A stretch of DNA of 64,000 nt from Trueperella abortisuis (GCF_030811095.1 NZ_JAUSQL010000001.1:1240001-1304000); one strand, 5' to 3'. Positions 10,617 through 21,218 are shown, numbered from the stretch's first letter. Notes: a model not told the origin generated them from the letters alone. Translations and numbers: made by a program.

Positions 10617-11566
10617 TCGCGCCCCAAGTCGCGGTGGTAGACCCGCACGGAGTGTCCCCGCTCGCGCATGAGCTGAGCCATCCGCTCCGTCATCGCCACC
10701 GAGCGGTGCTTGCCGCCCGTGCAGCCAATCGCGATGGTGACGTAGGGTTTGAGCTCATGTTTGTAGCCTTCGAGGATCGGGTCGATCAGGTCGGCGTACC
10801 CCGCGATGAACTCTTCCGCGCCGTCGATGCTGAGCACGAAGTCGGACACCGGCTGGTCCTTGCCCGTCAGGTGGCGTAGCTCGGTGACCCAGTACGGGTT
10901 GGGCAGGAAGCGCACGTCCGCCACGTGGTCGGCGTCCATCGGAAGGCCGTATTTGAAGCCGAAGGACATGATGGTCAAGTGCGGATCGTCCTCGCCCGCC
11001 TCCTGCATGTTCTGCCGGATCTTGCGCGCGAGGTCGTGGACAGTGAGGTTGGAGGTGTCAATGACGATGTCCGCGCGCGTGCGCAACTGGGAAAGTACCT
11101 CCCTCTCTTGGCGGATGCCGTCGAGCAGGCGGCCATCGCCCTGAAGCGGGTGCGGGCGGCGCACCGACTCGTAGCGACGCACGAGCACCTCGTCCGAGGC
11201 GTCGAGGAACATGATCCGATAGTCCTGCTTGCGCTCCTGCAACTGATCGAGTACGTCCACCAGCTCCTGGAAGTACTCGCGCGAGCGGACGTCGACGACG
11301 GCGGCGAGCTTGCGAACCGTCTGGCCGTCCACCGGCGAGATGAGGCCAGCGAGCGCACTGAGCAGCCGCGGGGGAAGGTTGTCGACGACGTACCAGCCGA
11401 TGTCCTCCAGCGTCGCGGCCGCGCGGGAACGGCCCGCGCCCGACATTCCGGTGATGATGAGGATGTCGGGAATATCCGCGGCGGGTAGCGCCGCTACCTG
11501 GTCGAGTTGAGGTACGAGACGCGGAATCTTGCTCGTGTCGTTGATGTCGTCGTGAGAGATCTTCAT
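10613..11566 (-). CDS. rapZ: RapZ-type nucleotide-binding protein
   Basis: The 317-residue protein has a P-loop GMSGAGRS (residues 40-47) and the C-terminal GCTGGKHRSV motif of the RapZ/YvcJ family. In E. coli RapZ is an RNA-binding adaptor for glucosamine-6-phosphate synthase regulation; the actinobacterial role is less clear. The ATG at 11566, just after the uvrC stop, is chosen since earlier in-frame starts lie inside uvrC. No clear Shine-Dalgarno is visible. Confidence 0.94.
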   Translation of the reverse strand: MKISHDDINDTSKIPRLVPQLDQVAALPAADIPDILIITGMSGAGRSRAAATLEDIGWYVVDNLPPRLLSALAGLISPVDGQTVRKLAAVVDVRSREYFQELVDVLDQLQERKQDYRIMFLDASDEVLVRRYESVRRPHPLQGDGRLLDGIRQEREVLSQLRTRADIVIDTSNLTVHDLARKIRQNMQEAGEDDPHLTIMSFGFKYGLPMDADHVADVRFLPNPYWVTELRHLTGKDQPVSDFVLSIDGAEEFIAGYADLIDPILEGYKHELKPYVTIAIGCTGGKHRSVAMTERMAQLMRERGHSVRVYHRDLGRE

Positions 11567-11570
11567 GGCA

Positions 11571-13544
11571 CTATCGTGCCAGTTTTCCCTCCGAGTTTCC
11601 TGAAAAGTGAGCGACAATCGCACCCGCCATCGCCGGCCCGATTCCCGAAACGGCCTGGAGGTCCTCCGCGCTTGCGGCCTTGATCCGTGCCACGGACTTG
11701 AAATGTTTAAGAAGCGCCGCCTGCTTCGCCGGCCCCAAACCTGGGATCTCATCGAGCGCCGATCGGGTCATCGACGCCGAGCGCCGCTTACGGTGGAAGG
11801 TGATAGCGAAGCGGTGGGACTCATCGCGCAGATGCTGGAGCAGGCGTAGCGCCGGAGACTGACGCGAGAGGATGATAGGAAACTCTTCGCCCGGAATCCA
11901 GATCTCCTCCAGGCGTTTGGCCAGCCCGACCACCGTCACGTCCGCGCCCAGTTCGTCCACGACCCGCTGGGCCGCATTCACCTGCGGCAGGCCGCCGTCG
12001 ACAACGATGAGGTCTGGCCGGTAGGCGAAGCGTGGCCTGTCGGGCCCGGCCTCCCCAGACTCCTTCGGCATCTCAGTTTCCTGCGTGGGCTCGAGGAGGC
12101 GCCTGAGGCGGCGTCGGAGCACCTCGTCCATCGCCGCCGTGTCATCGCGGGCGCCCTGCCCGTCCTCGCCGCGCACCACGAAGTGCCGGTAGTCGGCCTT
12201 CTTCGCCAACCCGTCCTCGAAAACAACCATCGATCCCACCTGGTGGGTGCCCTGCGTGTGGGAAATGTCGTAGCCTTCGATGCGCAACGGGGCCCGCGGC
12301 AGGTCGAGGCCCACACGTAGCTCCTCAAGTGCCTGGGAGCGCTCGGTGATGTCGCCCGCGCGAGCCAGCTTGTGGCGCTGAAGAGCCTGCGCCGCGTTCG
12401 TCTTCACCGTCTCCATCAGTTGGGCCTTGGGCCCGCGCTGTGGGGTTTTGATCGTCACCTTCGCCCCGCGCAGATCGGTGAGCCAAGCGGTGAGCGCGGC
12501 GCCGTCGACGGGCGCGGTAGGCACCCAGATCTCGCGCGGAAGCGCGGAGGTAGACGTGTGGTCGACGTCGTCGACGGAGGTGGCCTGCGCCTTCGTCGCC
12601 GTCTCTCCCGTGTACTCGCCGTAAACCTGCACGAGCAACTGGTTAACGAGGCCGGGTGCGTCCTCGTCCTCGATGGCGGAAATCCAGCCGCGCTGCCCGC
12701 GGATACGCCCGCCTCGCACGAAGAACACCTGCACCGAGGCTTCCAACTCGTCAAAGACAAGGCCGAAGACGTCGGCGTCCACGTCAGCATCCAACACCAC
12801 GGTGTTGCGTTCGGCCACGACCTCCAGCGCCCGAACGTCGTCACGTAGGCGGGCGGCGCGCTCGAAGTCAAGATCGGCGGAGGCGGCCGCCATCTCCTTT
12901 TTCTTCTGCGAGATCAGCTCCTCCCCCGAGCCGTCGAGGAATCGCACCATGTGCAGGGCGATATCGCGGTGTTCCTCGACCCCCACGCGCCCCACGCACG
13001 GAGCCGAACACTTGCCGATGTAGCCCAACAGGCACGGCCGCCCGGACCGTTGCGCCCCACGGAAGACGCCGGCCGAACACGAACGGATCGGGAAGACGCG
13101 CAGGAGCTGGTCGAGCGAGTCGCGCACCGCCCACACCTTCGTGTACGGCCCGTAGTAGCGATTGCCGCGCCGGTGAGCGTTTCGGGTGACCATCACCCGA
13201 GGAAATTCCTCGCTCATCGTGACCGCCAGGTACGGGTAGGACTTGTCGTCGCGGTACATGACGTTAAAGCGGGGTGCGAACTCCTTGATCCACGAATATT
13301 CCAGCGTCAGGGCCTCGATCTCGGAGGCGACCACCACCCACTGCACGCGCACCGCCGTGAAGACCATCTGGCGCGTGCGCGGGTGGAGCAACGCCGGATC
13401 CTGGAAGTAGTTCTGCAGGCGCTGGCGAAGGTTCTTGGCCTTGCCCACGTAGATGACCCGTTCGTCCTCGTCGATGAAACGATAGACGCCCGGGTCCCTG
13501 GGGATGTCGCCCGTCTTGGGGCGATAGCTTTCCGGATTGGCCAT
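11571..13544 (-). CDS. uvrC: Excinuclease ABC subunit C
   Basis: The 657-residue protein has an N-terminal GIY-YIG nuclease (GVYRFIDEDERVIYVGKAKN), a central UVR motif (about 205-240), the C-terminal endonuclease region, and two helix-hairpin-helix motifs at the end (IPGLGPAKQAALL and VSGIGPAMAGAI). UvrC cuts on both sides of the lesion in nucleotide excision repair. Its start codon directly abuts the uvrA stop, so the two are co-translated. Confidence 0.97.
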   Translation of the reverse strand: MANPESYRPKTGDIPRDPGVYRFIDEDERVIYVGKAKNLRQRLQNYFQDPALLHPRTRQMVFTAVRVQWVVVASEIEALTLEYSWIKEFAPRFNVMYRDDKSYPYLAVTMSEEFPRVMVTRNAHRRGNRYYGPYTKVWAVRDSLDQLLRVFPIRSCSAGVFRGAQRSGRPCLLGYIGKCSAPCVGRVGVEEHRDIALHMVRFLDGSGEELISQKKKEMAAASADLDFERAARLRDDVRALEVVAERNTVVLDADVDADVFGLVFDELEASVQVFFVRGGRIRGQRGWISAIEDEDAPGLVNQLLVQVYGEYTGETATKAQATSVDDVDHTSTSALPREIWVPTAPVDGAALTAWLTDLRGAKVTIKTPQRGPKAQLMETVKTNAAQALQRHKLARAGDITERSQALEELRVGLDLPRAPLRIEGYDISHTQGTHQVGSMVVFEDGLAKKADYRHFVVRGEDGQGARDDTAAMDEVLRRRLRRLLEPTQETEMPKESGEAGPDRPRFAYRPDLIVVDGGLPQVNAAQRVVDELGADVTVVGLAKRLEEIWIPGEEFPIILSRQSPALRLLQHLRDESHRFAITFHRKRRSASMTRSALDEIPGLGPAKQAALLKHFKSVARIKAASAEDLQAVSGIGPAMAGAIVAHFSGNSEGKLAR

Positions 13545-16472
13545 CTATGTCAAAGTACCCGCTTTTAGCAGGATCGGCTTGAGGTAGCGCCCCGTGTAGG
13601 ATTCCTCCACAAGCGCCACCTGCTCCGGGGTGCCCTCCGCGACGACGAGTCCGCCGCCCTTGCCGCCCTCCGGCCCGAGGTCAATCACCCAGTCCGCAGA
13701 CTTGATGACGTCGAGGTTGTGCTCAATGACGATGATCGTGTTGCCCTTGTCGGCAAGCTCCTGCAGGACGCCGAGCAACTTGCGCACGTCTTCGAAGTGG
13801 AGGCCCGTGGTCGGCTCGTCGAGCATGTAGACCGTACGACCCGCCGAGCGTCGGTGCAGTTCGGCAGCCAGCTTGACGCGCTGAGCCTCACCGCCGGAGA
13901 GCGTGGTGGCCGGCTGGCCGAGCTTGATGTAACCCAGGCCGACGTTTTCCAGCACCTCGAGGTATTTCGTGATCCGGGTGACCGTACCGAAGAACTCTCT
14001 TGCCTGCGAGATGGTCATGTCGAGCACCTCGGCCACGTTCTTTCCCTTGTAATGGACCTCGAGCGTCTCGCGGTTGTAGCGCGTGCCGTGGCAGACCTCG
14101 CAAGGAACATAAACGTCGGGTAGGAAGTTCATCTCAATCTTCAACGTGCCGTCCCCCGAGCAGGACTCGCAGCGCCCGCCCTTCACGTTGAAAGAGAAGC
14201 GACCCGGACCGTACCCGCGTACTTTCGCCTCCTCCGTCTCGGCGAACAACCTGCGGATCGGATCCCACATGCCCGTGTAGGTGGCAGGGTTCGACCGTGG
14301 CGTGCGCCCGATCGGCGACTGGTCCACGTGAACCACCTTGTCCAGATCCGCCAAGCCCTTGACCTTGGCGTGCTTGCCAGGCAGGGTTTGGGCGTGGTTG
14401 AGCTTGTTGGCCAGCACCCGGTACAGGATCGTGTTGACCAGCGAGGACTTGCCGGATCCGGACACGCCTGTCACCGCCGTCATGACGCCGATCGGAAACT
14501 TCACGTCGATCCCGCGCAGGTTGTTCTCCCGCGCGCCCTTGACCTCGATCTGCTTCGTCTTGTACACGCGGCGCCGGTTCTTCGGCACCGCGATCTCGCG
14601 CGTGCCCTTAAGGTAGGCGCCCGTCAGCGACTGCTCGCACTCGACGAGGCCTGCCGGCTCACCCGAGTAGACGATGTTTCCTCCGAGTTCGCCGGCGCGC
14701 GGGCCGATGTCCACCACCCAGTCCGCCGCCCTGATCGTCTCCTCATCGTGTTCGACGACGACGAGCGTGTTACCCAGGTCGCGTAGCCGCAACAGGGCCG
14801 CCAGTAGCTTCTCATTGTCACGCTGATGCAGGCCAATAGATGGCTCGTCGAGCACGTAGAGCACACCGACCAGGCCCGCTCCGATCTGAGTGGCGAGCCG
14901 GATACGCTGTGCCTCGCCACCCGAAAGCGAACCCGCCGAGCGGGACAGCGTCAAATAGTCCAGCCCCACGTTCACCAGGAATGTCAGCCGTGCCAAGATC
15001 TCCTTGAGGACGGCGTTGGCGATTTTACGCTCGCGCTGGCCCAGCTCGATATGGGACAGGTAGTCCAGCGCGTCAACGATCGAGAGCTCGGTAAGCTCGA
15101 AGATATTGAGCTCACCCACCCGCACCGCGAGCACCTCGGGGCGAAGCCGCGCCCCGCCACACACCTGACACGTGACCTCCCGCATGAAGCCCTCATAGCG
15201 TTCGCGAGACCACTCAGAACTCGTCTCGTCGTGCTTGCGCTTGACGAAGTGCAGCACGCCCTCGAAACCCGTGGAGTACACCTTCTCGCGACCCCAACGG
15301 TTGCGATACTTCATCTTGACCTTGTAGTCCAAGCCGTGCAGGATCGCGTCACGAGCCGTGGCAGACAGGTCCTTCCAGCGCGTGTCGAGGCCGAAGCCAA
15401 GCTGCTCACCCAGACCCTCGAGCTGACGCATGTGGTAGTCGCGAGCCGGGCCAGACGCCGTCGTCGTCCACGGGATGATCGCACCCTCCTCCAGCGTCAT
15501 GTCCTCGTCTGCGATCACCAGATCCTCCGAGACCTGGATGGTGTAGCCGATGCCGTCGCACCCGGGACACGAACCGTAGGGGGCGTTGAAGGAGAAGGTG
15601 CGCGGCTCGATCTCTTCGATCTCCAACACGTGGTCGTTCGGGCACGAGCGGTACTCGGAGAACTTACGCTCACGCTCAGGATCGTCCTTATCCCGATCAA
15701 CGAACTCCACGATGAGCCGCCCGTCCGCGAGCCGCAGCGCGGTCTCCACCGAGTCGTTCAGACGCGAACGCATCCCCTCACGGATCACCAGGCGGTCCAC
15801 CACCACCTCGATGTTGTGCTTCTTCGTCTTAGCCAAGGTTGGCGGCTCGCTGAGGCGAACCTGCTCGCCGTCGACCCGCGCGCGGGAGTATCCGTCCGCG
15901 CTCAGCGCGCGGAAGACGTCCACGTGCTCGCCTTTGCGGCCGCGGATGACGGGGGCAAGGATTTGGAAGCGCGTGCCTTCATCCAGCTGCAGGAGCCTGT
16001 CAACAATCTTCTCCGCGCTCTGCGCCTCGATCTTCTCCCCACACACCGGGCAGTACTGCGTGCCGGCACGGGCGTAGAGCAGGCGCAGGTAGTCATAGAC
16101 CTCGGTCATCGTACCCACCGTGGAGCGCGGGTTGCGGTTCGTCGACTTCTGATCGATCGACACAGCCGGCGAGAGGCCCTCGATGAAATCGACATCCGGT
16201 TTATCCATCTGCCCTAGGAACTGCCGGGCATAGGCGGACAGCGACTCGACATATCGACGCTGCCCCTCGGCGAAGATCGTGTCGAAGGCGAGCGAAGACT
16301 TCCCCGAGCCGGACAAGCCTGTGAAGACCACCATCTTCTCGCGCGGAATCTCAAGCGAGACGTCCTTCAGGTTGTGTTCGCGGGCGCCTTGAATGCGAAT
16401 GTTTTCGTGCACGCCCTTCAGTTTAGACAAAGCGTCCGACGTAATCGAACGCTTGTTTGATGTTTTTGCCAC
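13545..16472 (-). CDS. uvrA: Excinuclease ABC subunit A
   Basis: This 975-residue ATPase has two ABC modules with Walker [10 protein letters not shown] near the N-terminus and GVSGSGKSS in the second half, two LSGGEAQR signatures, and zinc-binding cysteine clusters ([19 protein letters not shown] with CEVCHG). UvrA is the damage-recognition subunit of nucleotide excision repair. The start is a GTG at 16470-16472 behind a GGGGG stretch. No LexA box of the type seen before imuA' is visible upstream. Confidence 0.96.
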   Translation of the reverse strand: MAKTSNKRSITSDALSKLKGVHENIRIQGAREHNLKDVSLEIPREKMVVFTGLSGSGKSSLAFDTIFAEGQRRYVESLSAYARQFLGQMDKPDVDFIEGLSPAVSIDQKSTNRNPRSTVGTMTEVYDYLRLLYARAGTQYCPVCGEKIEAQSAEKIVDRLLQLDEGTRFQILAPVIRGRKGEHVDVFRALSADGYSRARVDGEQVRLSEPPTLAKTKKHNIEVVVDRLVIREGMRSRLNDSVETALRLADGRLIVEFVDRDKDDPERERKFSEYRSCPNDHVLEIEEIEPRTFSFNAPYGSCPGCDGIGYTIQVSEDLVIADEDMTLEEGAIIPWTTTASGPARDYHMRQLEGLGEQLGFGLDTRWKDLSATARDAILHGLDYKVKMKYRNRWGREKVYSTGFEGVLHFVKRKHDETSSEWSRERYEGFMREVTCQVCGGARLRPEVLAVRVGELNIFELTELSIVDALDYLSHIELGQRERKIANAVLKEILARLTFLVNVGLDYLTLSRSAGSLSGGEAQRIRLATQIGAGLVGVLYVLDEPSIGLHQRDNEKLLAALLRLRDLGNTLVVVEHDEETIRAADWVVDIGPRAGELGGNIVYSGEPAGLVECEQSLTGAYLKGTREIAVPKNRRRVYKTKQIEVKGARENNLRGIDVKFPIGVMTAVTGVSGSGKSSLVNTILYRVLANKLNHAQTLPGKHAKVKGLADLDKVVHVDQSPIGRTPRSNPATYTGMWDPIRRLFAETEEAKVRGYGPGRFSFNVKGGRCESCSGDGTLKIEMNFLPDVYVPCEVCHGTRYNRETLEVHYKGKNVAEVLDMTISQAREFFGTVTRITKYLEVLENVGLGYIKLGQPATTLSGGEAQRVKLAAELHRRSAGRTVYMLDEPTTGLHFEDVRKLLGVLQELADKGNTIIVIEHNLDVIKSADWVIDLGPEGGKGGGLVVAEGTPEQVALVEESYTGRYLKPILLKAGTLT

Positions 16473-16494
16473 AGCCCCCGCATGCTCAATCCAC

Positions 16495-16500
16495 TAGTAT
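16495..16500 (+). promoter_or_regulatory. -10 element of the YciI gene (leaderless layout)
   Basis: TAGTAT ends exactly 6 bases before the ATG at 16507, and there is no Shine-Dalgarno. This spacing places the transcript start on the start codon. Confidence 0.6.
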
Positions 16501-16506
16501 GAGCGC

Positions 16507-16782
16507 ATGGCAATTTACGCGATTCGATACTCCTACGTCAACGACTCCGATGCGCTCGCCACCGTGCGCCCCAAGCACCGCGAGTTCCTCAAGTCACTTT
16601 TTGACGACGGCGTACTGCTTGCCTCCGGCCCGCTCGAGGGCAACCGCGCGCTCATCATCGTCAAGGCGGAGGACGCCATCGCCGCGCTTTCGCTTGTGGA
16701 TGCTGACCCGTTCAACCAGGCCTCGCTGATCGCCGACCGCGAGGCGCTCGAGTGGACCCAGATCTATGGCCCCTGGGCTTAA
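16507..16782 (+). CDS. YciI family protein
   Basis: This 91-residue protein has the dimeric alpha+beta barrel fold signature of YciI proteins (YAIRYSYVNDSD, RPKHREFLKSL, LLASGPL, ALSLVDADPF, DREALEWTQIYGPW). Members have a His/Asp pair and are suspected small enzymes, but the substrate is unknown. It overlaps the next gene by 17 bases, so the pair is probably one operon. The start is supported by a -10 element 6 bases upstream. Confidence 0.85.
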   Translation: MAIYAIRYSYVNDSDALATVRPKHREFLKSLFDDGVLLASGPLEGNRALIIVKAEDAIAALSLVDADPFNQASLIADREALEWTQIYGPWA

Positions 16783-17752
16783 GCGCTTCTTCAGGCCAGA
16801 CTTCCTCCTCACCGGAATCGTCACCGCCCTCATCCTGGGGCTCGTAGTGCCGATTCCCGAGCAACACATCTCGTGGCTCTCGGAGCTTGCCGACGTCGGC
16901 GTGGGCATGGTGTTCCTTGTCTACGGGATGCGCCTGCGCACGAGCGAGGTCGTGGAGGGCATGCGGAATATCAAGCTGCAAGTCTCCGTCCTCGTGGCCA
17001 CCTACGTTATCTTCCCGCTCGTCGGCCTCGCGCTGTACTACACGCTGGGCGCCATCATCGGGGCTTCATTTGCAACCGGCCTGCTCTACCTGAGCCTGCT
17101 GCCCTCGACAGTACAGTCGTCGGTGACCTTCGTGTCGATCGCGCGCGGCGACATCGGGGCAGCGGTGTGCTCGGCGACCGTGTCTAACATCCTAGGCATG
17201 TTCCTCTCCCCACTCCTCGTGCTCGTCTTCATGAATCTCGAGGACGCCCACACCGGCGGCATTCAGTCCGTGCTCCTGAAGCTGCTGCTGCCCTTCATCA
17301 TCGGCCAGCTACTCCAGCCTCGTTTCGGCGACTGGATGCGAGCCCATCGCAACATAACGCGTTACACGGACAACAGTGCCATCATCCTCGTGGTGTTCGT
17401 GGCGGTGCTCAAGGCCACGGCCGACAACGCTTGGAGCTCAGTCACGCTCGGCGGCTTCGTCGTCCTCTTCATCGTGTTGGCACTCATGCTTGCCATCATG
17501 CTGTGGGTGACGTGGCACGGCGGCAACCTCCTGCGTTTTAGGCGCCCGCAGCGCATCGTGCTATTGATGTGCGGCTCGAAGAAGTCGCTCGCCACCGGCC
17601 TGCCCATGGCCCAGGCGCTGTTCGACCCGGCGATCGTGGGCGCCGTCGTCGTGCCCGTCATCATCTTCCACCAGATCCAGCTGATGGTGTGCGCGATGAT
17701 TGCCCGGAGGCTCGGCGATCAGGCCGACGCGGAGGACGCCGCGGCATCCTAG
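16766..17752 (+). CDS. Bile acid:sodium symporter (SLC10/BASS) family transporter
   Basis: The 328-residue protein has about nine or ten hydrophobic segments and the family-like stretches VGMVFLVYGMRLR, LPSTVQSSVTFVSIARGD and MCGSKKSLATGLPMA, closest to the SLC10A7-like branch. It is expected in the cytoplasmic membrane, moving an organic anion with sodium; the substrate cannot be read from sequence. The ATG at 16766 lies inside the end of the YciI gene. A strong terminator follows. Confidence 0.85.
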   Translation: MAPGLKRFFRPDFLLTGIVTALILGLVVPIPEQHISWLSELADVGVGMVFLVYGMRLRTSEVVEGMRNIKLQVSVLVATYVIFPLVGLALYYTLGAIIGASFATGLLYLSLLPSTVQSSVTFVSIARGDIGAAVCSATVSNILGMFLSPLLVLVFMNLEDAHTGGIQSVLLKLLLPFIIGQLLQPRFGDWMRAHRNITRYTDNSAIILVVFVAVLKATADNAWSSVTLGGFVVLFIVLALMLAIMLWVTWHGGNLLRFRRPQRIVLLMCGSKKSLATGLPMAQALFDPAIVGAVVVPVIIFHQIQLMVCAMIARRLGDQADAEDAAAS

Positions 17753-17770
17753 TCTGTTTGCTTGAAAGGA

Positions 17771-17795
17771 AGGGCCCGGGTTCGCCCCGGGCCCT
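17771..17795. terminator. Bidirectional terminator between convergent genes
   Basis: AGGGCCCGGG (17771-17780) pairs perfectly with CCCGGGCCCT (17786-17795) around loop TTCGC. It lies between the SLC10-type gene and terC, which converge here. Just beyond it an 11-bp unit ACGCCTATTTG is tandemly duplicated at 17797-17818, across the terC stop codon. Confidence 0.75.
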
Positions 17796-17811
17796 CACGC
17801 CTATTTGACGC

Positions 17812-18942
17812 CTATTTGTCCGCAGCGGCAGCGGACTCGTCCGGGTCGCCGATACTGGGCTCGTGACGCTCACGCGGCTCGATGCTCGCCACCTTGTCGG
17901 CCGCCGTCTCCAGGCCCGCGTACCTGCGCGAGCCAATGATGGAGGCGACCACGGTGATGAAGATCGTGCCAAGAATGACACCCACCGAGACCCCGATCGA
18001 CGGCTCGGAAATCGCCGTCAGCATGTCGTAGCCATGGAAGGCGTGTACGAGAAGCTTGACCGCGATAAAGCCGAGGATGACGGCCAGTCCGTAGTGAAGG
18101 TAGATGAGCCGCTCGAGTAGCCCATCCACGAGGAAGAACAGCTGGCGCAGCCCGAGCAGAGCGAAGGCGTTAGCCGCAAAGACAATGAAGGGCTCACGGG
18201 TGAGGCCAAAGATTGCGGGGATCGAGTCGAGGGCGAACATGAGATCGATCGTTCCGACGGTGATGATGCACAGCATGAGCGGCGTGATCCACGTCTTGCC
18301 GGCGCGACGGACCACAAGGCGGTCGCCGACGTAGCCGTCGGTCACATTCGCCACGCGGGAAACAAGGCGGGTGACGAGGGTGGGCTCGTACTCCTCCCCC
18401 GCGTCGTCCTCATGCGCCTTGCGCTTGCGCCCCTCCTGGATTCCATCGATTACCTGTTTGATGGCTGTGTAGAGCATCCAAGCGCCGAAGATGAAGAAGA
18501 CCCAGATGAACTGCTCGATGAGCTTTGCGCCGATGAGGATGAAGATAAGACGCAACACGAGCGCAATGATGATGCCGTACAGCAACACCTTCTGCTGGTA
18601 GATGCGCGGCACCCGAAAGGCGGCGATGATAATGATGAACACGAAGATGTTGTCCAGCGACAGCGAATACTCGGTGAGGTAGCCGGCGAAGTACTCAGTG
18701 GCAAACACCCCGCCGTGACGCAGATAGGTCATGACGCCGAAGATGATGGCGAGCGACACGTAGAAGGCAGTCCAGCGGGCCGCCTCCCCGAGGGTCGGTT
18801 CGTGAGCGCGGCGGACGTGGCCAAAGAGATCCACTGCGATGAGGGCGACCACGATCACGCCGAGGAGTGCCCACTCCCACAGGGATACGTGCATCTGGGA
18901 TGCGACGGGGGCTGTGTAGGGGACGAGGATTGAAGCTAACAC
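17812..18942 (-). CDS. TerC/Alx family membrane protein (probable manganese exporter)
   Basis: The 376-residue protein has seven to nine membrane segments with the TerC acidic motifs SLDNIFVFI (near residue 95) and MFALDSIPAIFG (near 235), and a charged cytoplasmic loop between them. TerC/Alx proteins are linked to metal resistance, and several export manganese. A yybP-ykoY-type riboswitch lies directly upstream, which supports a manganese role. The start is a GTG at 18942, six bases after AAAGG; MHVSLWEW at residue 17 is an alternative. Confidence 0.9.
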   Translation of the reverse strand: MLASILVPYTAPVASQMHVSLWEWALLGVIVVALIAVDLFGHVRRAHEPTLGEAARWTAFYVSLAIIFGVMTYLRHGGVFATEYFAGYLTEYSLSLDNIFVFIIIIAAFRVPRIYQQKVLLYGIIIALVLRLIFILIGAKLIEQFIWVFFIFGAWMLYTAIKQVIDGIQEGRKRKAHEDDAGEEYEPTLVTRLVSRVANVTDGYVGDRLVVRRAGKTWITPLMLCIITVGTIDLMFALDSIPAIFGLTREPFIVFAANAFALLGLRQLFFLVDGLLERLIYLHYGLAVILGFIAVKLLVHAFHGYDMLTAISEPSIGVSVGVILGTIFITVVASIIGSRRYAGLETAADKVASIEPRERHEPSIGDPDESAAAADK

Positions 18943-18953
18943 GGTTTGCCTTT

Positions 18954-18977
18954 CCGGTACAAACGATCAGGTACCGG
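18954..18977 (-). promoter_or_regulatory. Expression-platform hairpin next to the terC ribosome-binding site
   Basis: In the RNA, CCGGUAC and GUACCGG form a 7-bp stem with a 10-base loop that ends directly before the AAAGG ribosome-binding site. It shares its first bases with the 3' arm of the riboswitch closing stem, so the two structures could compete and control translation. Confidence 0.5.
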
Positions 18978-19066
18978 AGGTCTCTTCCCGCCTGAGGATT
19001 CAGGCCGCGGCCCGGGCTGTGCGCCGTATTGACGAACCGTTATTGAGTGGGAGTACTCCCCTCCGC
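18974..19066 (-). promoter_or_regulatory. yybP-ykoY (manganese) riboswitch upstream of terC
   Basis: The minus-strand leader contains GGAGGGGAGUACUCCC at its 5' end, then GUUCGUCAAUACGG, a GC-rich helix, and GAAGAGACCUCC at the 3' end. The opening GGAG pairs with the closing CUCC. The AGGGGAGUA box, the CGUCAAU segment and the terminal GACCU match what I remember of the yybP-ykoY family, which senses Mn2+ and commonly sits on terC/alx genes. The call rests on motif recall plus context; a covariance search would decide it. Confidence 0.78.
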
Positions 19067-19140
19067 TCCTTTCGATCCTAGCTTACGACGCTGCCTCTCG
19101 AGCGTCGCGATGGCGTGGGGTGGGCAACATCCGGCCGAGA

Positions 19141-21189
19141 TCAGGCATTCTCGATCTGTCGCAGTTCCTTCTTCACGTCGAGGATCTCGTCGCGTAGGCG
19201 CGCCGCCAGCTCGAACTGGAGTTGCTCGGCGGCAGCGTGCATCTGCTCGGTGAGGTCTTCGAGAAGCTGACGGATCTCGCGGCCGTCCTGGGGTAGCCGA
19301 TCGGCGACGGATGCCTCCTTGCGGTAGCCACCCTCGAGCAAGGTTTCGGTGTCCACGTCCTCGCGGGCAAGCATGTCTGTGACGTCGGAGATCCTCTTCC
19401 GCAGCGGCGCCGGGTCAATACCGTGGGCGGTATTGTAGGCGATCTGCTTCTCACGACGGCGATTGGTTTCGTCGATCGCCTCGCGCATATTGGGAGTGAT
19501 CGTGTCGGCGTACATGTGTACCTGGCCCGACACGTTTCGCGCCGCGCGCCCAATGGTTTGGATGAGCGACGTGGTGGACCGTAGGAACCCCTGCTTGTCG
19601 GCATCGAGAATCGCCACCAGCGACACTTCGGGCAGGTCAAGGCCCTCGCGAAGAAGGTTGATGCCCACAAGAACGTCGAACTTACCTAGCCGTAGCTCGC
19701 GCAGAAGCTCAACGCGCCGCAGCGTATCAACATCCGAGTGGAGATATTCGACCTTGATGCCGCGCTCGGCCATGTAATCGGTGAGGTCCTCGGCCATCTT
19801 CTTCGTCAGCGTGGTCACGAGCACCCGCTCGTCACGTTCGGTGCGGATGCGGACCTCTTCCAGAAGGTCGTCGATCTGGCCCTTGGTGGGCTTGACGATG
19901 ATCTCCGGGTCGACCAGGCCGGTAGGGCGGATGATCTGTTCGACCCAACCGTCCGACTTCTCCAGCTCATACTTGCCTGGGGTGGCCGAAAGGTAGACGG
20001 TTTGCCCGATCCGTTCGAGAAACTCGTCCCATTTCAGCGGCCGATTATCCATCGCCGACGGCAGGCGGAAGCCGTAGTCAACAAGGGTGCGCTTACGCGA
20101 CATGTCCCCCTCATACATCGCGCCAATCTGCGGCACGGTCACGTGCGACTCGTCGATGACGAGCACGAAGTCCTCCGGGAAGTAGTCGAGCAACGTGTTC
20201 GGCGGCGTACCAGGCCCGCGCCCGTCGATGTGGCGCGAGTAGTTCTCGATACCGGCGCACGATCCGAGATTGCGCATCATCTCCAGGTCGAAGGTGGTGC
20301 GCATCTCAAGACGCTGGGCCTCAAGGAGCTTACCCTGCTCACGCAACTCCTCCAGCCGCTCGTCGAGTTCCTCCTTGATGGAGGCCATGGCCCGTTCCAT
20401 GCGCTCCGGGCCGGCCACATAGTGGGAGGCGGGAAAAATGTGGGCATGATCGGTCTCTCGGATAACGTGGCCAGTCAGCGGGTGAAGGAGGCAGATCGAG
20501 TCGATCTCGTCTCCAAAGAACTCGATGCGCACCGCAAGCTCCTCGTAGACGGGGATAATCTCCACCGTGTCTCCCCGCACGCGGAACGTGCCGCGCGTGA
20601 ATGCCATGTCGTTACGCGTGTACTGCATGGTGATGAACTGCTTGAGCAGCTGATCGCGATCCAACTGGTCACCCACCTTGAGCTGCACCATCCGGTCCAC
20701 GTATTCCTGGGGGGTGCCCAGGCCGTAGATGCAGGAGACGGAGGCGACCACCACCACATCGCGCCTCGTCAACAGCGAATTCGTGGCCGAGTGGCGCAGA
20801 CGCTCCACCTCGTCATTGATGGAGGAATCCTTCTCGATGAAAGTATCCGACTGCGGCACATAGGCTTCGGGCTGGTAGTAGTCGTAGTAGGAGACGAAGT
20901 ATTCGACCGCGTTGTTCGGCAACAGTTCGCGGAACTCCGCGGCCATCTGCGCCGCCAGCGTTTTGTTCGGTTCAAGGATGAGGGTGGGGCGCTGTATCTG
21001 CTCAATGAGCCAGGCCGTGGTGGCGGATTTACCGGTGCCAGTGGCTCCCAGCAGCACGATATCCGATTCACCGTTGTTGATGCGTTCGGCCAACTCCTTG
21101 ATTGCCTGCGGCTGATCGCCCGAGGGCGTGTAGTCGGAGATGACTTCGAACGGGGCATCCTGGCGGATAATATCGGTGACGGGTCGCAT
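19141..21189 (-). CDS. uvrB: Excinuclease ABC subunit B
   Basis: The 682-residue helicase-like protein has Walker A GATGTGKS (48-55), the beta-hairpin region [20 protein letters not shown] as the Walker B-type motif, the helicase motif QTIGRAARN, and a C-terminal UVR motif that contacts UvrC. It verifies damage after UvrA loading. The ATG at 21189 is supported by a -10 element 6 bases upstream. A 7-bp stem at 19086-19107 downstream may help end the transcript. Confidence 0.98.
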   Translation of the reverse strand: MRPVTDIIRQDAPFEVISDYTPSGDQPQAIKELAERINNGESDIVLLGATGTGKSATTAWLIEQIQRPTLILEPNKTLAAQMAAEFRELLPNNAVEYFVSYYDYYQPEAYVPQSDTFIEKDSSINDEVERLRHSATNSLLTRRDVVVVASVSCIYGLGTPQEYVDRMVQLKVGDQLDRDQLLKQFITMQYTRNDMAFTRGTFRVRGDTVEIIPVYEELAVRIEFFGDEIDSICLLHPLTGHVIRETDHAHIFPASHYVAGPERMERAMASIKEELDERLEELREQGKLLEAQRLEMRTTFDLEMMRNLGSCAGIENYSRHIDGRGPGTPPNTLLDYFPEDFVLVIDESHVTVPQIGAMYEGDMSRKRTLVDYGFRLPSAMDNRPLKWDEFLERIGQTVYLSATPGKYELEKSDGWVEQIIRPTGLVDPEIIVKPTKGQIDDLLEEVRIRTERDERVLVTTLTKKMAEDLTDYMAERGIKVEYLHSDVDTLRRVELLRELRLGKFDVLVGINLLREGLDLPEVSLVAILDADKQGFLRSTTSLIQTIGRAARNVSGQVHMYADTITPNMREAIDETNRRREKQIAYNTAHGIDPAPLRKRISDVTDMLAREDVDTETLLEGGYRKEASVADRLPQDGREIRQLLEDLTEQMHAAAEQLQFELAARLRDEILDVKKELRQIENA

Positions 21190-21195
21190 GCCCTC

Positions 21196-21201
21196 AGGGT
21201 A
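21196..21201 (-). promoter_or_regulatory. -10 element of uvrB (leaderless layout)
   Basis: On the minus strand TACCCT is followed by GAGGGC and then the uvrB ATG, a 6-base spacing. The spacer is also purine-rich, so a leadered transcript is not excluded. Confidence 0.5.
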
Positions 21202-21218
21202 GCGCCTTCCTCCGACAA

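Noticed and set aside
14826..16217. A 463-codon open frame antisense to uvrA
   Set aside because: It is a GC-driven shadow of uvrA with no motif, ribosome-binding site or promoter.
16473..16506. A LexA-type box upstream of uvrA
   Set aside because: No TCGAAC-N4-GTTCGA-like palindrome is present in the uvrA-YciI gap; the only such site in the window found by eye is at 61322-61337.
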